Below are positions 17,944-27,025 of a stretch of DNA of 64,000 nt, one piece after another. The stretch's first letter is position 1. Each line of letters begins with the position of its first letter. This DNA comes from Mucilaginibacter gossypii (GTDB lineage: Bacteria; Bacteroidota; Bacteroidia; Sphingobacteriales; Sphingobacteriaceae), in assembly GCF_900100945.1 (NCBI RefSeq), contig NZ_FNCG01000024.1, positions 1 through 64,000 on the forward strand, read 5' to 3'. A program made the translations under genes and the position numbers. The notes beneath the pieces are model-generated. The model had not been told where the DNA came from, searched no databases, and saw nothing but the letters and a program-made list of their open reading frames with translations.

Positions 17944-20166
17944 ATGAGCTACCAGGTAGACCTGACCAATTGCGACAGAGAACCAATACATATCCCGGGA
18001 AAGATCCAATCGCACGGTTTCTTGATCGCTGTAAACAGCAAATCTTACAATATTTCCTACATCAGTCAAAACGTTGAAAGCTATACCGGTATCAACGCAA
18101 TCGGACTCTTAGGCAAAAATATTAGCGAACTGGAAGAACAATTAGCCATAGCAAATGATACCGCGTCATTGCAGCAGTTGTTAAAGTTGGCTAAGGGTGC
18201 AAAAAGTTCAGACACCATCAATCCGCTGGCTATTGATGTAAAGGGAACTAATTACAATCTTATCATCAGTCACTCGGTAAATGATCTGGTACTGGAGTTT
18301 GAGCCAACCGAATCAGATCTGGGTGGTGACATTCAAAAAACTATAGGCCGTTCGGTAGCCGAGATCCTGAGTGGTAAAAGCTTATCCCTTCTACTGCAAA
18401 AGGCTGCTTCTGAAATAAAAAAGATCATCAATTATGACCGGGTAATGATCTATAAATTTAACGAGGATGGTCACGGCGAAGTAACCGCCGAAGTGAAGAA
18501 CGATGACCTGGAGCCGTTTTTAGGCCTGCATTACCCGGCTTCGGATATTCCTAAGCAAGCCCGCGAGCTTTATAAGATCAATCTTACCCGTATTATAGCC
18601 GATGTAAATTCAGAAAGCTCGGCTATTATTACCTATGAGGAGGGAGCCGCACCGCTTGACCTTACCCATTCGGTATTGAGGGCTGTGTCGCCTATCCATA
18701 TCCAATATTTAAAAAATATGGGCGTCGACTCTAGCTTCAGTATCTCGCTTATTGCCCATGGCGAACTTTGGGGACTTATCGCCTGCCATAATTATTCGCC
18801 AAGGTTTATCGACTATAAATCGCGTGATGCATCGAAACTGATCGGTCAGATCCTTTCATCAGCATTAGAGTACCGCCAGGATGAGGAAGAATTGGCAAAA
18901 CTTCATGAACTGGGCGAAGCTGCCAATACCATTGCCGATTATATCAAAAAGGACACTGATTTTACTTTCGCCTTAACCCGCAATAAAGTTACTATCAAAG
19001 ATGTTACCACGGCTACGGGTGTGGCGCTGGTGTACGATGGAGAGATAACTACCATTGGCCAGACACCCACCGAAGAACAAATAGCCGAGATAGTTGATTG
19101 GCTTAAGGTAAATATGGTTGATACCATTTACAGCACTTACCGTTTCCCGGAAATATATCTGGCGGCCAAAAATTACAGCGATGTTGCCAGCGGTATTTTA
19201 TCTTGCAGCCTATCGCGCGAGCTTGGGGAGATGATCATTTGGTTTAAACCCGAGCAGGTAAAAGCTATCAACTGGGCGGGCAATCCGGAAAAGCCTGTTG
19301 AAGAAACTGCCGACGGCCTGTTGCAGCTCTCGCCACGAAAATCGTTTGACAGCTGGACACAAATTGTTAAAAACACATCCGAAAAGTGGAAGCATGATGA
19401 GATCGCCGCGGTTTTAAAGGTTCGTGAAGATGTTATTTATGCCATCAACCGCAAAGCCAACGAAATCAGGATCCTGAACGAACGTTTGCAATTGGCCTAT
19501 GATGAGCTGGATACCTTCAGCTATACCATATCGCATGATCTGCGCACCCCGCTATCATCAATAAAAAATTACTCGGAGCTATTGCTGGCCAGTAATAAAA
19601 GCCTGGATGATTCGGCAAAAAAAATGCTCGAAAGGATCGTCAAGGGCACCGATAAAATGCACATGCTCATTAAAGAGATCCTGCATTATTCGCGCGTGGG
19701 CCGTACTGACATAGAGGCCGCCCCAATTGATATGGGCCTGTTACTAAATGAAATTAAAAGGGAAGTACTATCGGCCCTTAAGCCCGAAAGCATTGAATTT
19801 ACCATTGGAGATACCCCAGGTATTGACGGCGACAGTGTAATGATAACGCAGGTTTTCACCAACCTGATTAACAATGCTGTTAAATACTCTTCAAAATCAA
19901 CGCCATCAAAAGTTAAAGTTGAGGGGATAGTTAGAAACAACGAGATCGTTTATTCGGTATCCGACAATGGTGTTGGTATCGACGTAAATTATTATAACCG
20001 CGTGTTTGAACTATTTAAACGCATGGATAACGCGCTCGAATTTGAGGGCACAGGCGTTGGCCTGGCCATTGTAAAACGCATTGTTGAAAAACACAAAGCG
20101 CGAATTTGGTTTGAGAGCAAATTAGGATTTGGCACAGTTTTTTATATATCTTTTAAAATTAGTTAG
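17944..20166 (+). CDS. bphP: Bacteriophytochrome histidine kinase
   Basis: A 740-residue red/far-red photosensor. Order: PAS (1-115), GAF (~140-310), PHY (~325-500) and histidine kinase (515-740). Cys10 in LTNCDREPIHIPG is the residue that binds biliverdin in bacteriophytochromes. The GAF domain has RVMIYKF and the YPASDIP signature. The kinase part has His531 in SYTISHDLRTPL, the N box FTNLINNAVKYS, VSDNGVGID and GTGVGLAIVKRI. There is no fused receiver; two separate receiver proteins follow directly, and then a heme oxygenase that can supply biliverdin. It is soluble, with no membrane segment. Confidence 0.95.
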   Translation: MSYQVDLTNCDREPIHIPGKIQSHGFLIAVNSKSYNISYISQNVESYTGINAIGLLGKNISELEEQLAIANDTASLQQLLKLAKGAKSSDTINPLAIDVKGTNYNLIISHSVNDLVLEFEPTESDLGGDIQKTIGRSVAEILSGKSLSLLLQKAASEIKKIINYDRVMIYKFNEDGHGEVTAEVKNDDLEPFLGLHYPASDIPKQARELYKINLTRIIADVNSESSAIITYEEGAAPLDLTHSVLRAVSPIHIQYLKNMGVDSSFSISLIAHGELWGLIACHNYSPRFIDYKSRDASKLIGQILSSALEYRQDEEELAKLHELGEAANTIADYIKKDTDFTFALTRNKVTIKDVTTATGVALVYDGEITTIGQTPTEEQIAEIVDWLKVNMVDTIYSTYRFPEIYLAAKNYSDVASGILSCSLSRELGEMIIWFKPEQVKAINWAGNPEKPVEETADGLLQLSPRKSFDSWTQIVKNTSEKWKHDEIAAVLKVREDVIYAINRKANEIRILNERLQLAYDELDTFSYTISHDLRTPLSSIKNYSELLLASNKSLDDSAKKMLERIVKGTDKMHMLIKEILHYSRVGRTDIEAAPIDMGLLLNEIKREVLSALKPESIEFTIGDTPGIDGDSVMITQVFTNLINNAVKYSSKSTPSKVKVEGIVRNNEIVYSVSDNGVGIDVNYYNRVFELFKRMDNALEFEGTGVGLAIVKRIVEKHKARIWFESKLGFGTVFYISFKIS

Positions 20167-20168
20167 TT

Positions 20169-20588
20169 GTGAGTTCGCCTGATATTTTTTATGTTGAAGA
20201 TGACGAAGATTTTGCATTTATAATGCAGCATGCCGTACGCGAAGTGAAAGACGGGCTTACGGTAAAGATCATTGATAATGGGAAGGATGCGCTTGAGCAG
20301 TTAAAACAGCTTACCGAAGCAAGAGTAAAACCGAAACTTATACTGCTCGACCTTAACCTGCCCGGGCTTTCGGGGCTCGACCTGGTAAAACGCATTCGTG
20401 AAATATCGTTTTTAAAATATGTTCCGGTGATATTCTTTTCAACGTCCGACAATCCAAAAGACGTTAAAGCATCACTTGAATTTGGCGCTAATGCTTATTT
20501 AACCAAGCCTGCGGGCTATTTAAACCTGGTAAATTGCGTTGAATCACTTTATAATTTTTGGTTCACTAAAAATCTGAATGTCAATTAA
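20169..20588 (+). CDS. Single-domain response regulator (Rcp1-like)
   Basis: A 139-residue receiver-only protein with VEDDED, phosphorylation site Asp61 in LILLDLNLPGLSG, and YLTKPAG. Its GTG start lies two bases after the phytochrome stop, so it is probably translationally coupled and is the likely phospho-acceptor of the photoreceptor, as Rcp1 is for Cph1. There is no output domain, so it must signal through a partner protein. Confidence 0.9.
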   Translation: MSSPDIFYVEDDEDFAFIMQHAVREVKDGLTVKIIDNGKDALEQLKQLTEARVKPKLILLDLNLPGLSGLDLVKRIREISFLKYVPVIFFSTSDNPKDVKASLEFGANAYLTKPAGYLNLVNCVESLYNFWFTKNLNVN

Positions 20589-20949
20589 AACGCTGAAAAA
20601 AATATTAGTCATCGAGGATGATGGGGATATAGCCGATATTATGGGCATCGCATTATGCGATAAATATGAGGTTGAAGTAAAACGCGACGGCTACGAGGTT
20701 GTAGCGCAAATTGAACGCTTCTCTCCTGATTTGATCATACTCGATAACTATATTGGCCAGCGCCAGGCCCGTGAAATAATCAAAGAGATCCATGAGGTTG
20801 ATGACCACAGAACTATACCTTTTGTATTATTTTCAGGCCATGACAACATTATGCAGCTTGCTGAAAATCTTAATGCTACATCTTACCTCGCAAAACCATT
20901 TGCACTTGACGAACTTTATAAGTGTATTGACGGTATTTTAGCGGCGTAG
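20578..20949 (+). CDS. Second single-domain response regulator
   Basis: A 123-residue receiver-only protein (VIEDDGD, Asp56 in LIILDNYIG, YLAKPFALDEL). It overlaps the preceding receiver gene by eleven bases. The two receivers are not close in sequence, so this is not a recent duplication. It may act as a phosphate sink or a second branch of the light response. Confidence 0.88.
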   Translation: MSIKTLKKILVIEDDGDIADIMGIALCDKYEVEVKRDGYEVVAQIERFSPDLIILDNYIGQRQAREIIKEIHEVDDHRTIPFVLFSGHDNIMQLAENLNATSYLAKPFALDELYKCIDGILAA

Positions 20950-20964
20950 AAAAACGCATACTTT

Positions 20965-21570
20965 ATGCTTCATGAAAAAATAAAACAAGCTACTGCATAT
21001 CTGCATGATCAGCTTGAGCAAAAAATGTTTGTAGGGCAAATTATGGATGGCTCGCTTACGTTTGAGCAGTATCATAATATATTAATGGTTAACTACACTA
21101 CTCACGCGGCGGTAGAAGATTTTTTATTTACCCATCTTAGTGATGAACTACGTAGAAAACTGGATATTGAAAACAGGGTAAAACTGCCAGCTCTATTACG
21201 CGATTTTGAAGAGATTAATTCGACAGTAAGCAACAATTCTGCGGAGGCTCCTGAATATATTGACTTAAGCAGTGATGCAGCAATCCTCGGGGCAATGTAT
21301 GTACTGGAAGGCTCAACGCTTGGCGGCAATGTGATAGCGAAACGCCTGAAAACTAATGAACAGCTATTGCCTTACAATTTAAACTACCACTATTACCAGG
21401 TTTACGGTGATCAGCTTGGTTTAAAATGGAAACAGTTTTTAGAGGTGCTTAACGCGATACCGGAGAATGAACATGAAGCAGCCATAAAAAATGCGGTGAA
21501 CTTGTTTGAACACATGGCAACTACTGAAGTAGCAAGTACTACAGTAATACTTGTACCGCCGGAAGTATAG
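20965..21570 (+). CDS. bphO: Biliverdin-forming heme oxygenase
   Basis: A 201-residue all-helical protein. The proximal heme ligand region is TAYLHDQLEQKM and the distal helix is the conserved AMYVLEGSTLGGNVI. It would open heme to biliverdin, the chromophore of the phytochrome three genes upstream. It is the last gene of the operon, 15 bases after the second receiver. It is of standard length for the bacterial HemO/BphO group. Confidence 0.88.
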   Translation: MLHEKIKQATAYLHDQLEQKMFVGQIMDGSLTFEQYHNILMVNYTTHAAVEDFLFTHLSDELRRKLDIENRVKLPALLRDFEEINSTVSNNSAEAPEYIDLSSDAAILGAMYVLEGSTLGGNVIAKRLKTNEQLLPYNLNYHYYQVYGDQLGLKWKQFLEVLNAIPENEHEAAIKNAVNLFEHMATTEVASTTVILVPPEV

Positions 21571-21578
21571 TTAAAACA

Positions 21579-21668
21579 TGTCATTGCGAGGAGAGACGAC
21601 GAAGCAATCGCATGGAAGCAAGGTCGCCCTGTATAGCAAGCGATTGCCGCGCTTCGCTCGCAATGACA
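21579..21668. repeat. Intergenic palindromic repeat (CATTGCGAG...CTCGCAATG type)
   Basis: The 90-base stretch between two convergent genes begins TGTCATTGCGAG and ends CTCGCAATGACA, with inner arms GAAGCAATCGC and GCGATTGC. It can fold into a long imperfect hairpin and resembles widely dispersed bacterial interspersed repeats. It may act as a two-way terminator for the heme oxygenase and ABC genes. Confidence 0.65.
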
Positions 21669-21685
21669 TAAAATATTCGAATATC

Positions 21686-23446
21686 TTAATCCAGCGCATC
21701 TGCTGTATCCTTCTCTCCAATCTGCTGACGCCACATGGCGTAATACAAACCTTTTTGGGCTATCAGATCGGCATGTTTACCGCCTTCAATAATGCGGCCT
21801 TTTTCCAGCACATAAATACTATCAGCATGCATAATGGTTGATAGACGGTGAGCGATCAGGATGGTAATATGGTTTTCCTTTTCGGATACATTACGGATGG
21901 TTTCTGTAATCTCCTCTTCGGTGATAGAATCGAGGGATGATGTTGCTTCGTCAAATACCAGGATATCCGGTCTGCGTAATAGAGCTCGCGCTATAGAAAG
22001 ACGCTGTTTTTCACCACCCGATACTTTTACACCGCCCTCACCAATTACAGTGCTCAAACCTTTATCGGCCCGGGCCAGTAAGGTTTGGCAGGCTGCACGC
22101 TGTAACACATCCATACATTCTTCATCAGTAGCTCCGGGGCGAACGAACTGCAGGTTCTCGCGGATGGTACCTGAAAACAGTTGTGTATCCTGGGTTACAA
22201 AACCAATTTTCTCACGGAGCTGATCAAGGTCTATTTCTTTACTTAATGTGCCGTTGTATAAAATATCTCCCTGCAAAGGCTGATATAAACCAACCAATAA
22301 TTTAACCAGTGTAGTTTTACCCGAACCTGACGGACCAACAAACGCTATCGTTTCGCCCGAATTAGTTTCGAAGCTGATATGGTTAAGGGCATTACGATTG
22401 GCTGTTAAATGCTTAAAGGTAACATCGTTAAAAGTGAGGGTTTCTACCTTTTCAAGCAGCACCGGTTTTTCTGGCTTTTTATCGATAGGAATGCTTAATA
22501 TCCTGTTGAAGTTACCAAGGGAAACCTCAGCTTCACGCCAGGAAAGGATTACGTTGCCTAACTCCTGCAAAGGATTAAATAAAAAGAATGAGTAAAATAA
22601 AAAGCTGAAATATTGGCCCGGAGAGATAGTGCTTTTAAAAATGAGCATCAGCAGAACCACCACCATCACACTGCGCACAAAGTTTACTGTAGTGCCCTGT
22701 ACAAAGCTCATGCTGCGTACATACTTCACTTTTTTCAGTTCCAGATCGAGGATTTTGTAAGTGGTATTATTCAACCTTGCTATTTCCTGTTTTGCCAAAC
22801 CCAAACTTTTTACAAGCTCGATATTCCTTAACGACTCGGTTGTTGAACCTGCCAGCGCCGTTGTTTCGGCCACAATTGTCTTTTGGATTTTCTTAATTCT
22901 CCGGCTCATGGCCATACTCACAAAAGTGATGATGGGTATCGCGGCGAAATATACCAGGGTAACTTTATAGCTTACGCTCACTGAGTAAACGATAACAAAT
23001 ACCATCCCGATGAGCGACACAAAAAGGATCCCGATAAAGGAGGTAATAAACTTTTCGCAATCTAAACGCACCTTTTGCAATATGCCTAAAGTTTCGCCGC
23101 TCCGCTGGTCTTCAAATACCTGGTAAGGCAACTCAAGCGAGTGCTTTAAACCATCGGCATACATCTCTGCACCTACCTTTTGGGTAATGATATTGGTAAA
23201 ATAATCCTGGAAGTTTTTAGCTATACGCGATACCATGGCAACACCAATAGCAGCGCCAACCAGCATCAGCACCTGATTAAGGTATGCGTCATATTGTAGC
23301 TTACTGCGTTGTTCGATAACACGGTCAACAATACGCCCGGTTATCCATGGGTCGAGCAGGGAGAAGCCTATATTCATCGCCGCCAGGAAAAGTGCAAATA
23401 CAACTATCCAGCGGTGTTTTTTTAAGTAAGAGATTAATACATTCAT
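21686..23446 (-). CDS. ABC exporter, fused permease and ATPase (MsbA/MdlB-like)
   Basis: A 586-residue half-transporter. Six transmembrane helices (residues ~1-300) precede an ATPase domain with Walker A GPSGSGKTT, signature VSGGEKQRLSIARAL, Walker B ILVFDEATSSLD and the switch AHRLST. I start it at 23446 (MNVLISYLKKHRW). The in-frame extension to 23491 reads through the frr terminator hairpin and adds a non-conserved 15 residues. It is a homodimeric lipid or drug exporter by family; the substrate is not known. Confidence 0.9.
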   Translation of the reverse strand: MNVLISYLKKHRWIVVFALFLAAMNIGFSLLDPWITGRIVDRVIEQRSKLQYDAYLNQVLMLVGAAIGVAMVSRIAKNFQDYFTNIITQKVGAEMYADGLKHSLELPYQVFEDQRSGETLGILQKVRLDCEKFITSFIGILFVSLIGMVFVIVYSVSVSYKVTLVYFAAIPIITFVSMAMSRRIKKIQKTIVAETTALAGSTTESLRNIELVKSLGLAKQEIARLNNTTYKILDLELKKVKYVRSMSFVQGTTVNFVRSVMVVVLLMLIFKSTISPGQYFSFLFYSFFLFNPLQELGNVILSWREAEVSLGNFNRILSIPIDKKPEKPVLLEKVETLTFNDVTFKHLTANRNALNHISFETNSGETIAFVGPSGSGKTTLVKLLVGLYQPLQGDILYNGTLSKEIDLDQLREKIGFVTQDTQLFSGTIRENLQFVRPGATDEECMDVLQRAACQTLLARADKGLSTVIGEGGVKVSGGEKQRLSIARALLRRPDILVFDEATSSLDSITEEEITETIRNVSEKENHITILIAHRLSTIMHADSIYVLEKGRIIEGGKHADLIAQKGLYYAMWRQQIGEKDTADALD

Positions 23447-23463
23447 GTTTCGACAGCAAACAT

Positions 23464-23501
23464 AAAAAAAGGGAATGGCTAAGTAGCTCATTCCCTTTTA
23501 A
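23464..23501 (-). terminator. Rho-independent terminator of frr
   Basis: On the minus strand the stem AAAGGGAATG pairs with CATTCCCTTT across an 11-nt loop and is followed by a T run (complement of 23464-23470). It lies about 20 bases beyond the frr stop and upstream of the ABC exporter start. Confidence 0.75.
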
Positions 23502-23519
23502 TTTGACACAAGGTTAATA

Positions 23520-24083
23520 TTAAACCGTCATGATATCTTTTTCTTTAGCTTCTGAAAGCTGATCAACTTTAGCAATGTAAGCATCAGTAAGTTTTTGAAC
23601 TTCAGCTTCGCCTGTCTTTATTTCGTCTTCAGAAACACCTTCTGATTTTAATTTTTTGATCTTTTCGTTGGCATCTTTACGGATGTTACGAACAGCCACC
23701 TTACCGGTCTCAGCCTCGGCTTTAGCTTTTTTAACCAAATCACGACGGCGCTCTTCGGTAAGCGGAGGTACATTGATACGGATGATGATACCGTCGTTTT
23801 GAGGGTTAACACCTAAATTAGCTTCTTTAATAGCTTTTTCAATAGGGTTTAACAATGATTTTTCCCAGGGCTGAACAACAATGGTACGGGCATCAGGGGT
23901 GTTAACACTACCTATCTGGCTTAATGGTGTTGGGGTGCCATAGTAATCAACCCTGATATCGTCAAGTAATGAAGGGCTTGCCTTACCTGCACGTATTTTA
24001 TTTAATTCGCTATCTGCATGGTCAATGGCCTTTTCCATCAAGGCCTTTGCATCGTTCACTTGTTTTTTAATGAGTTCGCTCAT
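23520..24083 (-). CDS. frr: Ribosome recycling factor
   Basis: A 187-residue cytosolic protein of the expected RRF length that splits post-termination ribosomes together with EF-G. Characteristic segments are LNKIRAGKASPSLLDDIRVDYYGT, VQPWEKSLLNPIEKAI and PPLTEERRRDLVKKAK. It appears monocistronic, with its own terminator. pyrH, a common neighbour, is not upstream. A TACTTTTG box on the minus strand at 24102-24109 could be its -7 element, though no good -33 partner is seen. Confidence 0.96.
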   Translation of the reverse strand: MSELIKKQVNDAKALMEKAIDHADSELNKIRAGKASPSLLDDIRVDYYGTPTPLSQIGSVNTPDARTIVVQPWEKSLLNPIEKAIKEANLGVNPQNDGIIIRINVPPLTEERRRDLVKKAKAEAETGKVAVRNIRKDANEKIKKLKSEGVSEDEIKTGEAEVQKLTDAYIAKVDQLSEAKEKDIMTV

Positions 24084-24234
24084 CGGTTTTTAAATTTTCC
24101 ACAAAAGTAATAAAATCTATCAGTTTATGGCTTTGGTATTTGGGTTCAATTCAAAAGCATTTAACATTTAATAACATTATTTAACATTTAAATATTATTA
24201 ATTGATAGGTATATTAGTATAAAATAGTATCGCC

Positions 24235-24624
24235 ATGAAAAAAACCTTAATCCTTGCTGCTATCATAGCCTGTGCAGGCCAGCTTAAAGCACAAAACCTC
24301 AATAAGACACCTAAAAACAATGACGCTGTCGATAAACTTTTTAATTTGAAACCATTAAAGGTTGACAGCAACTTGTCTAAACTAATGCCGGTACTTCCGA
24401 AAAACGGACTTTTAAATGATAACAGGACATTGCTAAATACCCGTGAACTTGTTGATAATGTGACCGTTTACAGCCGGATGCCTGTTGTTAAAAATTACCC
24501 GAACGACAATATGCCCGTTGTTAAAACTGACGAACCCGGGATAAAATACCATATGCTCATTAAAAGAATAGATGTTGTTAATCCGGATACTGCCGGGGTA
24601 AAAAAGGAAAAAGTTACTCCGTAG
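24235..24624 (+). CDS. Small secreted protein of unknown function
   Basis: A 129-residue product with a signal peptide (MKKTLILAAIIACAGQLKAQ). The mature part is polar, Asn/Lys/Val-rich, with a repeated phrase (MPVVKNYPNDN and MPVVKTDEPG) around residues 80-105. I do not recognise a family. It is converged upon by the desaturase gene with an eleven-base overlap of the stop ends. The region upstream has A/T-rich direct repeats (ATTTAACATTTAA-type) at about 24158-24190. Confidence 0.65.
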   Translation: MKKTLILAAIIACAGQLKAQNLNKTPKNNDAVDKLFNLKPLKVDSNLSKLMPVLPKNGLLNDNRTLLNTRELVDNVTVYSRMPVVKNYPNDNMPVVKTDEPGIKYHMLIKRIDVVNPDTAGVKKEKVTP

Positions 24625-25444
24625 CCAGTTCGTCTGACAATAGTCCCGGGTCTCCTTTACACTTCACTTTTTCGCGCTTTTCAACCACCTGTTCAAAGCT
24701 CTTTTCATAATCGGGGTGATTAGTGCCCATCAGCCTGTCCCATATGTTGAAATATAAACCATAATTGCATTTAATTAATCGGTGGTGCATATTATGATGC
24801 GTTGAAGTATTGTGCCATTTAAACAGTTTATGCGTAGTAAACCCCTGGGGAAAAAGTTCATAGCCCAGATGACCGGTCACGTTTAATAGCAACGAATACA
24901 AAGAAAATATAGTGAGCGCAGTGCCGTGATAGGGAATAGTAAAGGCGATGAGTGGTACAATACCAATCTCCACTACGGCCTCCAGCGGATGGAAAGCATA
25001 AGCGGCAAATGGTGTCGGATTAGTTGACAAATGATGCGTTTTGTGCATCAGCTTAAACAAAGGCTTCCAGTGCATAACCCTGTGTGTCCAGTAAAAGTAG
25101 GTGTCGTGCATCAGGATCATCAGCCCTATACTCAAAAAATAATAAGGATATCCTTTATCGCTGATGTTTGGATAGATCCCTGTTAAATGCTGCTTACTGG
25201 CGTAGATCACCAACAGGATCACCGCACCAAATATCAGTATAGTAAAAAACGAATAAACGATTTCGCGAAGGATATGTTTGCTTTCGGGATAGCGTTGCTG
25301 AATTTTTGAATACCAATATGTTCGTCTTCTCCACACGTAAAAAAACAAGTATAATGCGCCGGCAAATACCAGATAACGCCCTGCTATCGAAAGCAGGACC
25401 CGGGAGATTTCTGTTATTTTATCGATGGAGGGTTGCAGTGGCAT
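24614..25444 (-). CDS. Sterol desaturase / fatty acid hydroxylase superfamily protein
   Basis: A 276-residue integral membrane di-iron enzyme, probably hydroxylating or desaturating a lipid. About four transmembrane helices are present. The histidine boxes are HRVMH, HKTHH and HHNMHH, plus the earlier HDTYF, matching the eight-histidine pattern of the superfamily. The exact substrate (sphingolipid, carotenoid, fatty acid) cannot be told from sequence. Confidence 0.87.
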   Translation of the reverse strand: MPLQPSIDKITEISRVLLSIAGRYLVFAGALYLFFYVWRRRTYWYSKIQQRYPESKHILREIVYSFFTILIFGAVILLVIYASKQHLTGIYPNISDKGYPYYFLSIGLMILMHDTYFYWTHRVMHWKPLFKLMHKTHHLSTNPTPFAAYAFHPLEAVVEIGIVPLIAFTIPYHGTALTIFSLYSLLLNVTGHLGYELFPQGFTTHKLFKWHNTSTHHNMHHRLIKCNYGLYFNIWDRLMGTNHPDYEKSFEQVVEKREKVKCKGDPGLLSDELATE

Positions 25445-25581
25445 TGTTAATTTAACACTGATTATTTTGATTCACAATATAGCAATCCTTTATTAGCTTA
25501 GAGGGCACAAGTACGCCCCGCTCTTGCAACCACACAATACTTGCGCCAGTTAAAGGCGCATCCTGTCTTATTTTTATCCGA

Positions 25582-26373
25582 TTAAAAATCCTTATTTAAA
25601 ACTTTTTCCAGCTCTGCGAAGCTGATATTCATTTTAATCCGGCCTTGTTTGGCATACGAGATCTCACCGGTTTCTTCAGATACAATGATCGCCGTGGCCT
25701 CATTTGCCTCTGTAACACCAATCCCTGCCCTGTGGCGCAGGCCGAACTGCGCCGGCAGATCAGTTTTTTCGGTAAGCGGCAAAATACAACTTGCCGATTT
25801 AATCTTATTCTCCGAAATCACCACCGCACCATCATGCAGCGGACTGGTTTTCTGAAAAATACTTTCCAACAATCGCTTTGAAATTTTGGCCTCCACCACC
25901 TCGCAACTGTTTTGATAAAACTGTTCGTCATAATACTTGGCGAAAACAATGAGCGCCCCTGTGCGGGTTTGCTTCAGGCTTTTGCAGGCATCAATTATTG
26001 GCTTGATCCTGGCGTAATTATTTTTCTCCACTTCTGATTTTCCGAAGAAATATTGCCACCAGGCTTTATTGCGTTGGAGTGAAGCATTTTTACCTACCAA
26101 TAATAGAAATCGCCTTACTTCCTGTTGAAAAACCACGATAATGGCAATGATCCCCACATCAACAAATTTGCCCAGGATAATGGTAAGCAGCTTCATATCC
26201 AAAGCCTTCACCACAAAATTGAGGGCAAAGATCACTGCAAACCCAATAAAGATATTAGCTGCAATGGTTCCCCTGATAAGATTATACAACTGGTAAATGA
26301 TCAAAGCCACCAGCAATACATCAAGAATAGAGAAGAAACCTATTTTGGGGAAGAGGGATTGTATGGACTGCAT
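25582..26373 (-). CDS. cdaA: Diadenylate cyclase, membrane-bound CdaA type
   Basis: A 263-residue enzyme making cyclic di-AMP from two ATP. Three N-terminal transmembrane helices (residues ~10-95) precede the DAC domain, with TGALIVFAK, the DGA motif in SPLHDGAVVI and the RHR motif in FGLRHRAGIG. This is the CdaA/DacA architecture rather than DisA, as there is no DNA-binding part. folP or a YbbR partner gene, often linked elsewhere, is not adjacent. Confidence 0.93.
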   Translation of the reverse strand: MQSIQSLFPKIGFFSILDVLLVALIIYQLYNLIRGTIAANIFIGFAVIFALNFVVKALDMKLLTIILGKFVDVGIIAIIVVFQQEVRRFLLLVGKNASLQRNKAWWQYFFGKSEVEKNNYARIKPIIDACKSLKQTRTGALIVFAKYYDEQFYQNSCEVVEAKISKRLLESIFQKTSPLHDGAVVISENKIKSASCILPLTEKTDLPAQFGLRHRAGIGVTEANEATAIIVSEETGEISYAKQGRIKMNISFAELEKVLNKDF

Positions 26374-26475
26374 TTACGAAGTTAATAAGTTTACCCGAAC
26401 ATAAACGCCAAAAGAGCAGTAATTATGATGTGCTGCCCTTGAACACCGGTCATTTTACATACGTGTTTTATTATT

Positions 26476-26985
26476 TCAGGGAATGTATGGTCCCCCCGGC
26501 ACGCCCCAGCCCCATTTCGGCATAGGCGTATCCGGGCTTTCTGTAGTATTATCTGTTTGGGAGTTCAGCACTGCTATCCGCGTACCCCACTCAAGGTAAG
26601 CCATAAAAGCTGAGCGAAATTCCGGATCATCGGGCAGTGAAAGTTCATCAGCAGTTTGCAGCAACAGTTCAATCCAGCGCTTGCGGTGCGCTTCGGTTAA
26701 ATGCTTTTGCAAATGTTTATTGATCATGGCATAATGGCTGCCTTCAGTTTCGCTATAGGTTTTTGGGCCGCCAAAAACTTCACTTACAAAATGCGCCACA
26801 TGCATCCGGTGCAGGGGCGACATATGCTTAAATACGGGTTCCAGCAGCTCATCGGCCAAAACCTTATCATAAAACTTGTTGAAAAGCAGTTCAAAAGCAG
26901 GTGTACCACCCGCCCATTCAAACAGTGTAGGAATTGTTGCTGTCATAAGTGTAAAAACCGGCTGTGATAAAGATAGGGAGTGCAT
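26476..26985 (-). CDS. Truncated hemoglobin, group II
   Basis: Small heme protein with the trHbII pattern: LFEWAGGTPAFELLFNKFYDKV (helices A-B), the proximal His region HVAHFVSEVFGGPKTYSE, and HLTEAHRKRWIELL. It binds O2 or NO and would act in oxidative or nitrosative stress. The C-terminal ~30 residues are Pro/Gly/Trp-rich and disordered-looking (PKWGWGVPGGPY). An alternative start at 26943 (MTATIPTLFEW) fits the family length better than the longer start. Confidence 0.85.
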   Translation of the reverse strand: MHSLSLSQPVFTLMTATIPTLFEWAGGTPAFELLFNKFYDKVLADELLEPVFKHMSPLHRMHVAHFVSEVFGGPKTYSETEGSHYAMINKHLQKHLTEAHRKRWIELLLQTADELSLPDDPEFRSAFMAYLEWGTRIAVLNSQTDNTTESPDTPMPKWGWGVPGGPYIP

Positions 26986-27025
26986 CTTTAAAAAACCAGT
27001 TATTTATACGCAGCAATAAAATTGA

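Noticed and set aside
23447..23491. N-terminal extension of the ABC exporter
   Set aside because: It runs through the hairpin and T run that terminate frr; the internal Met at 23446 starts the conserved part.
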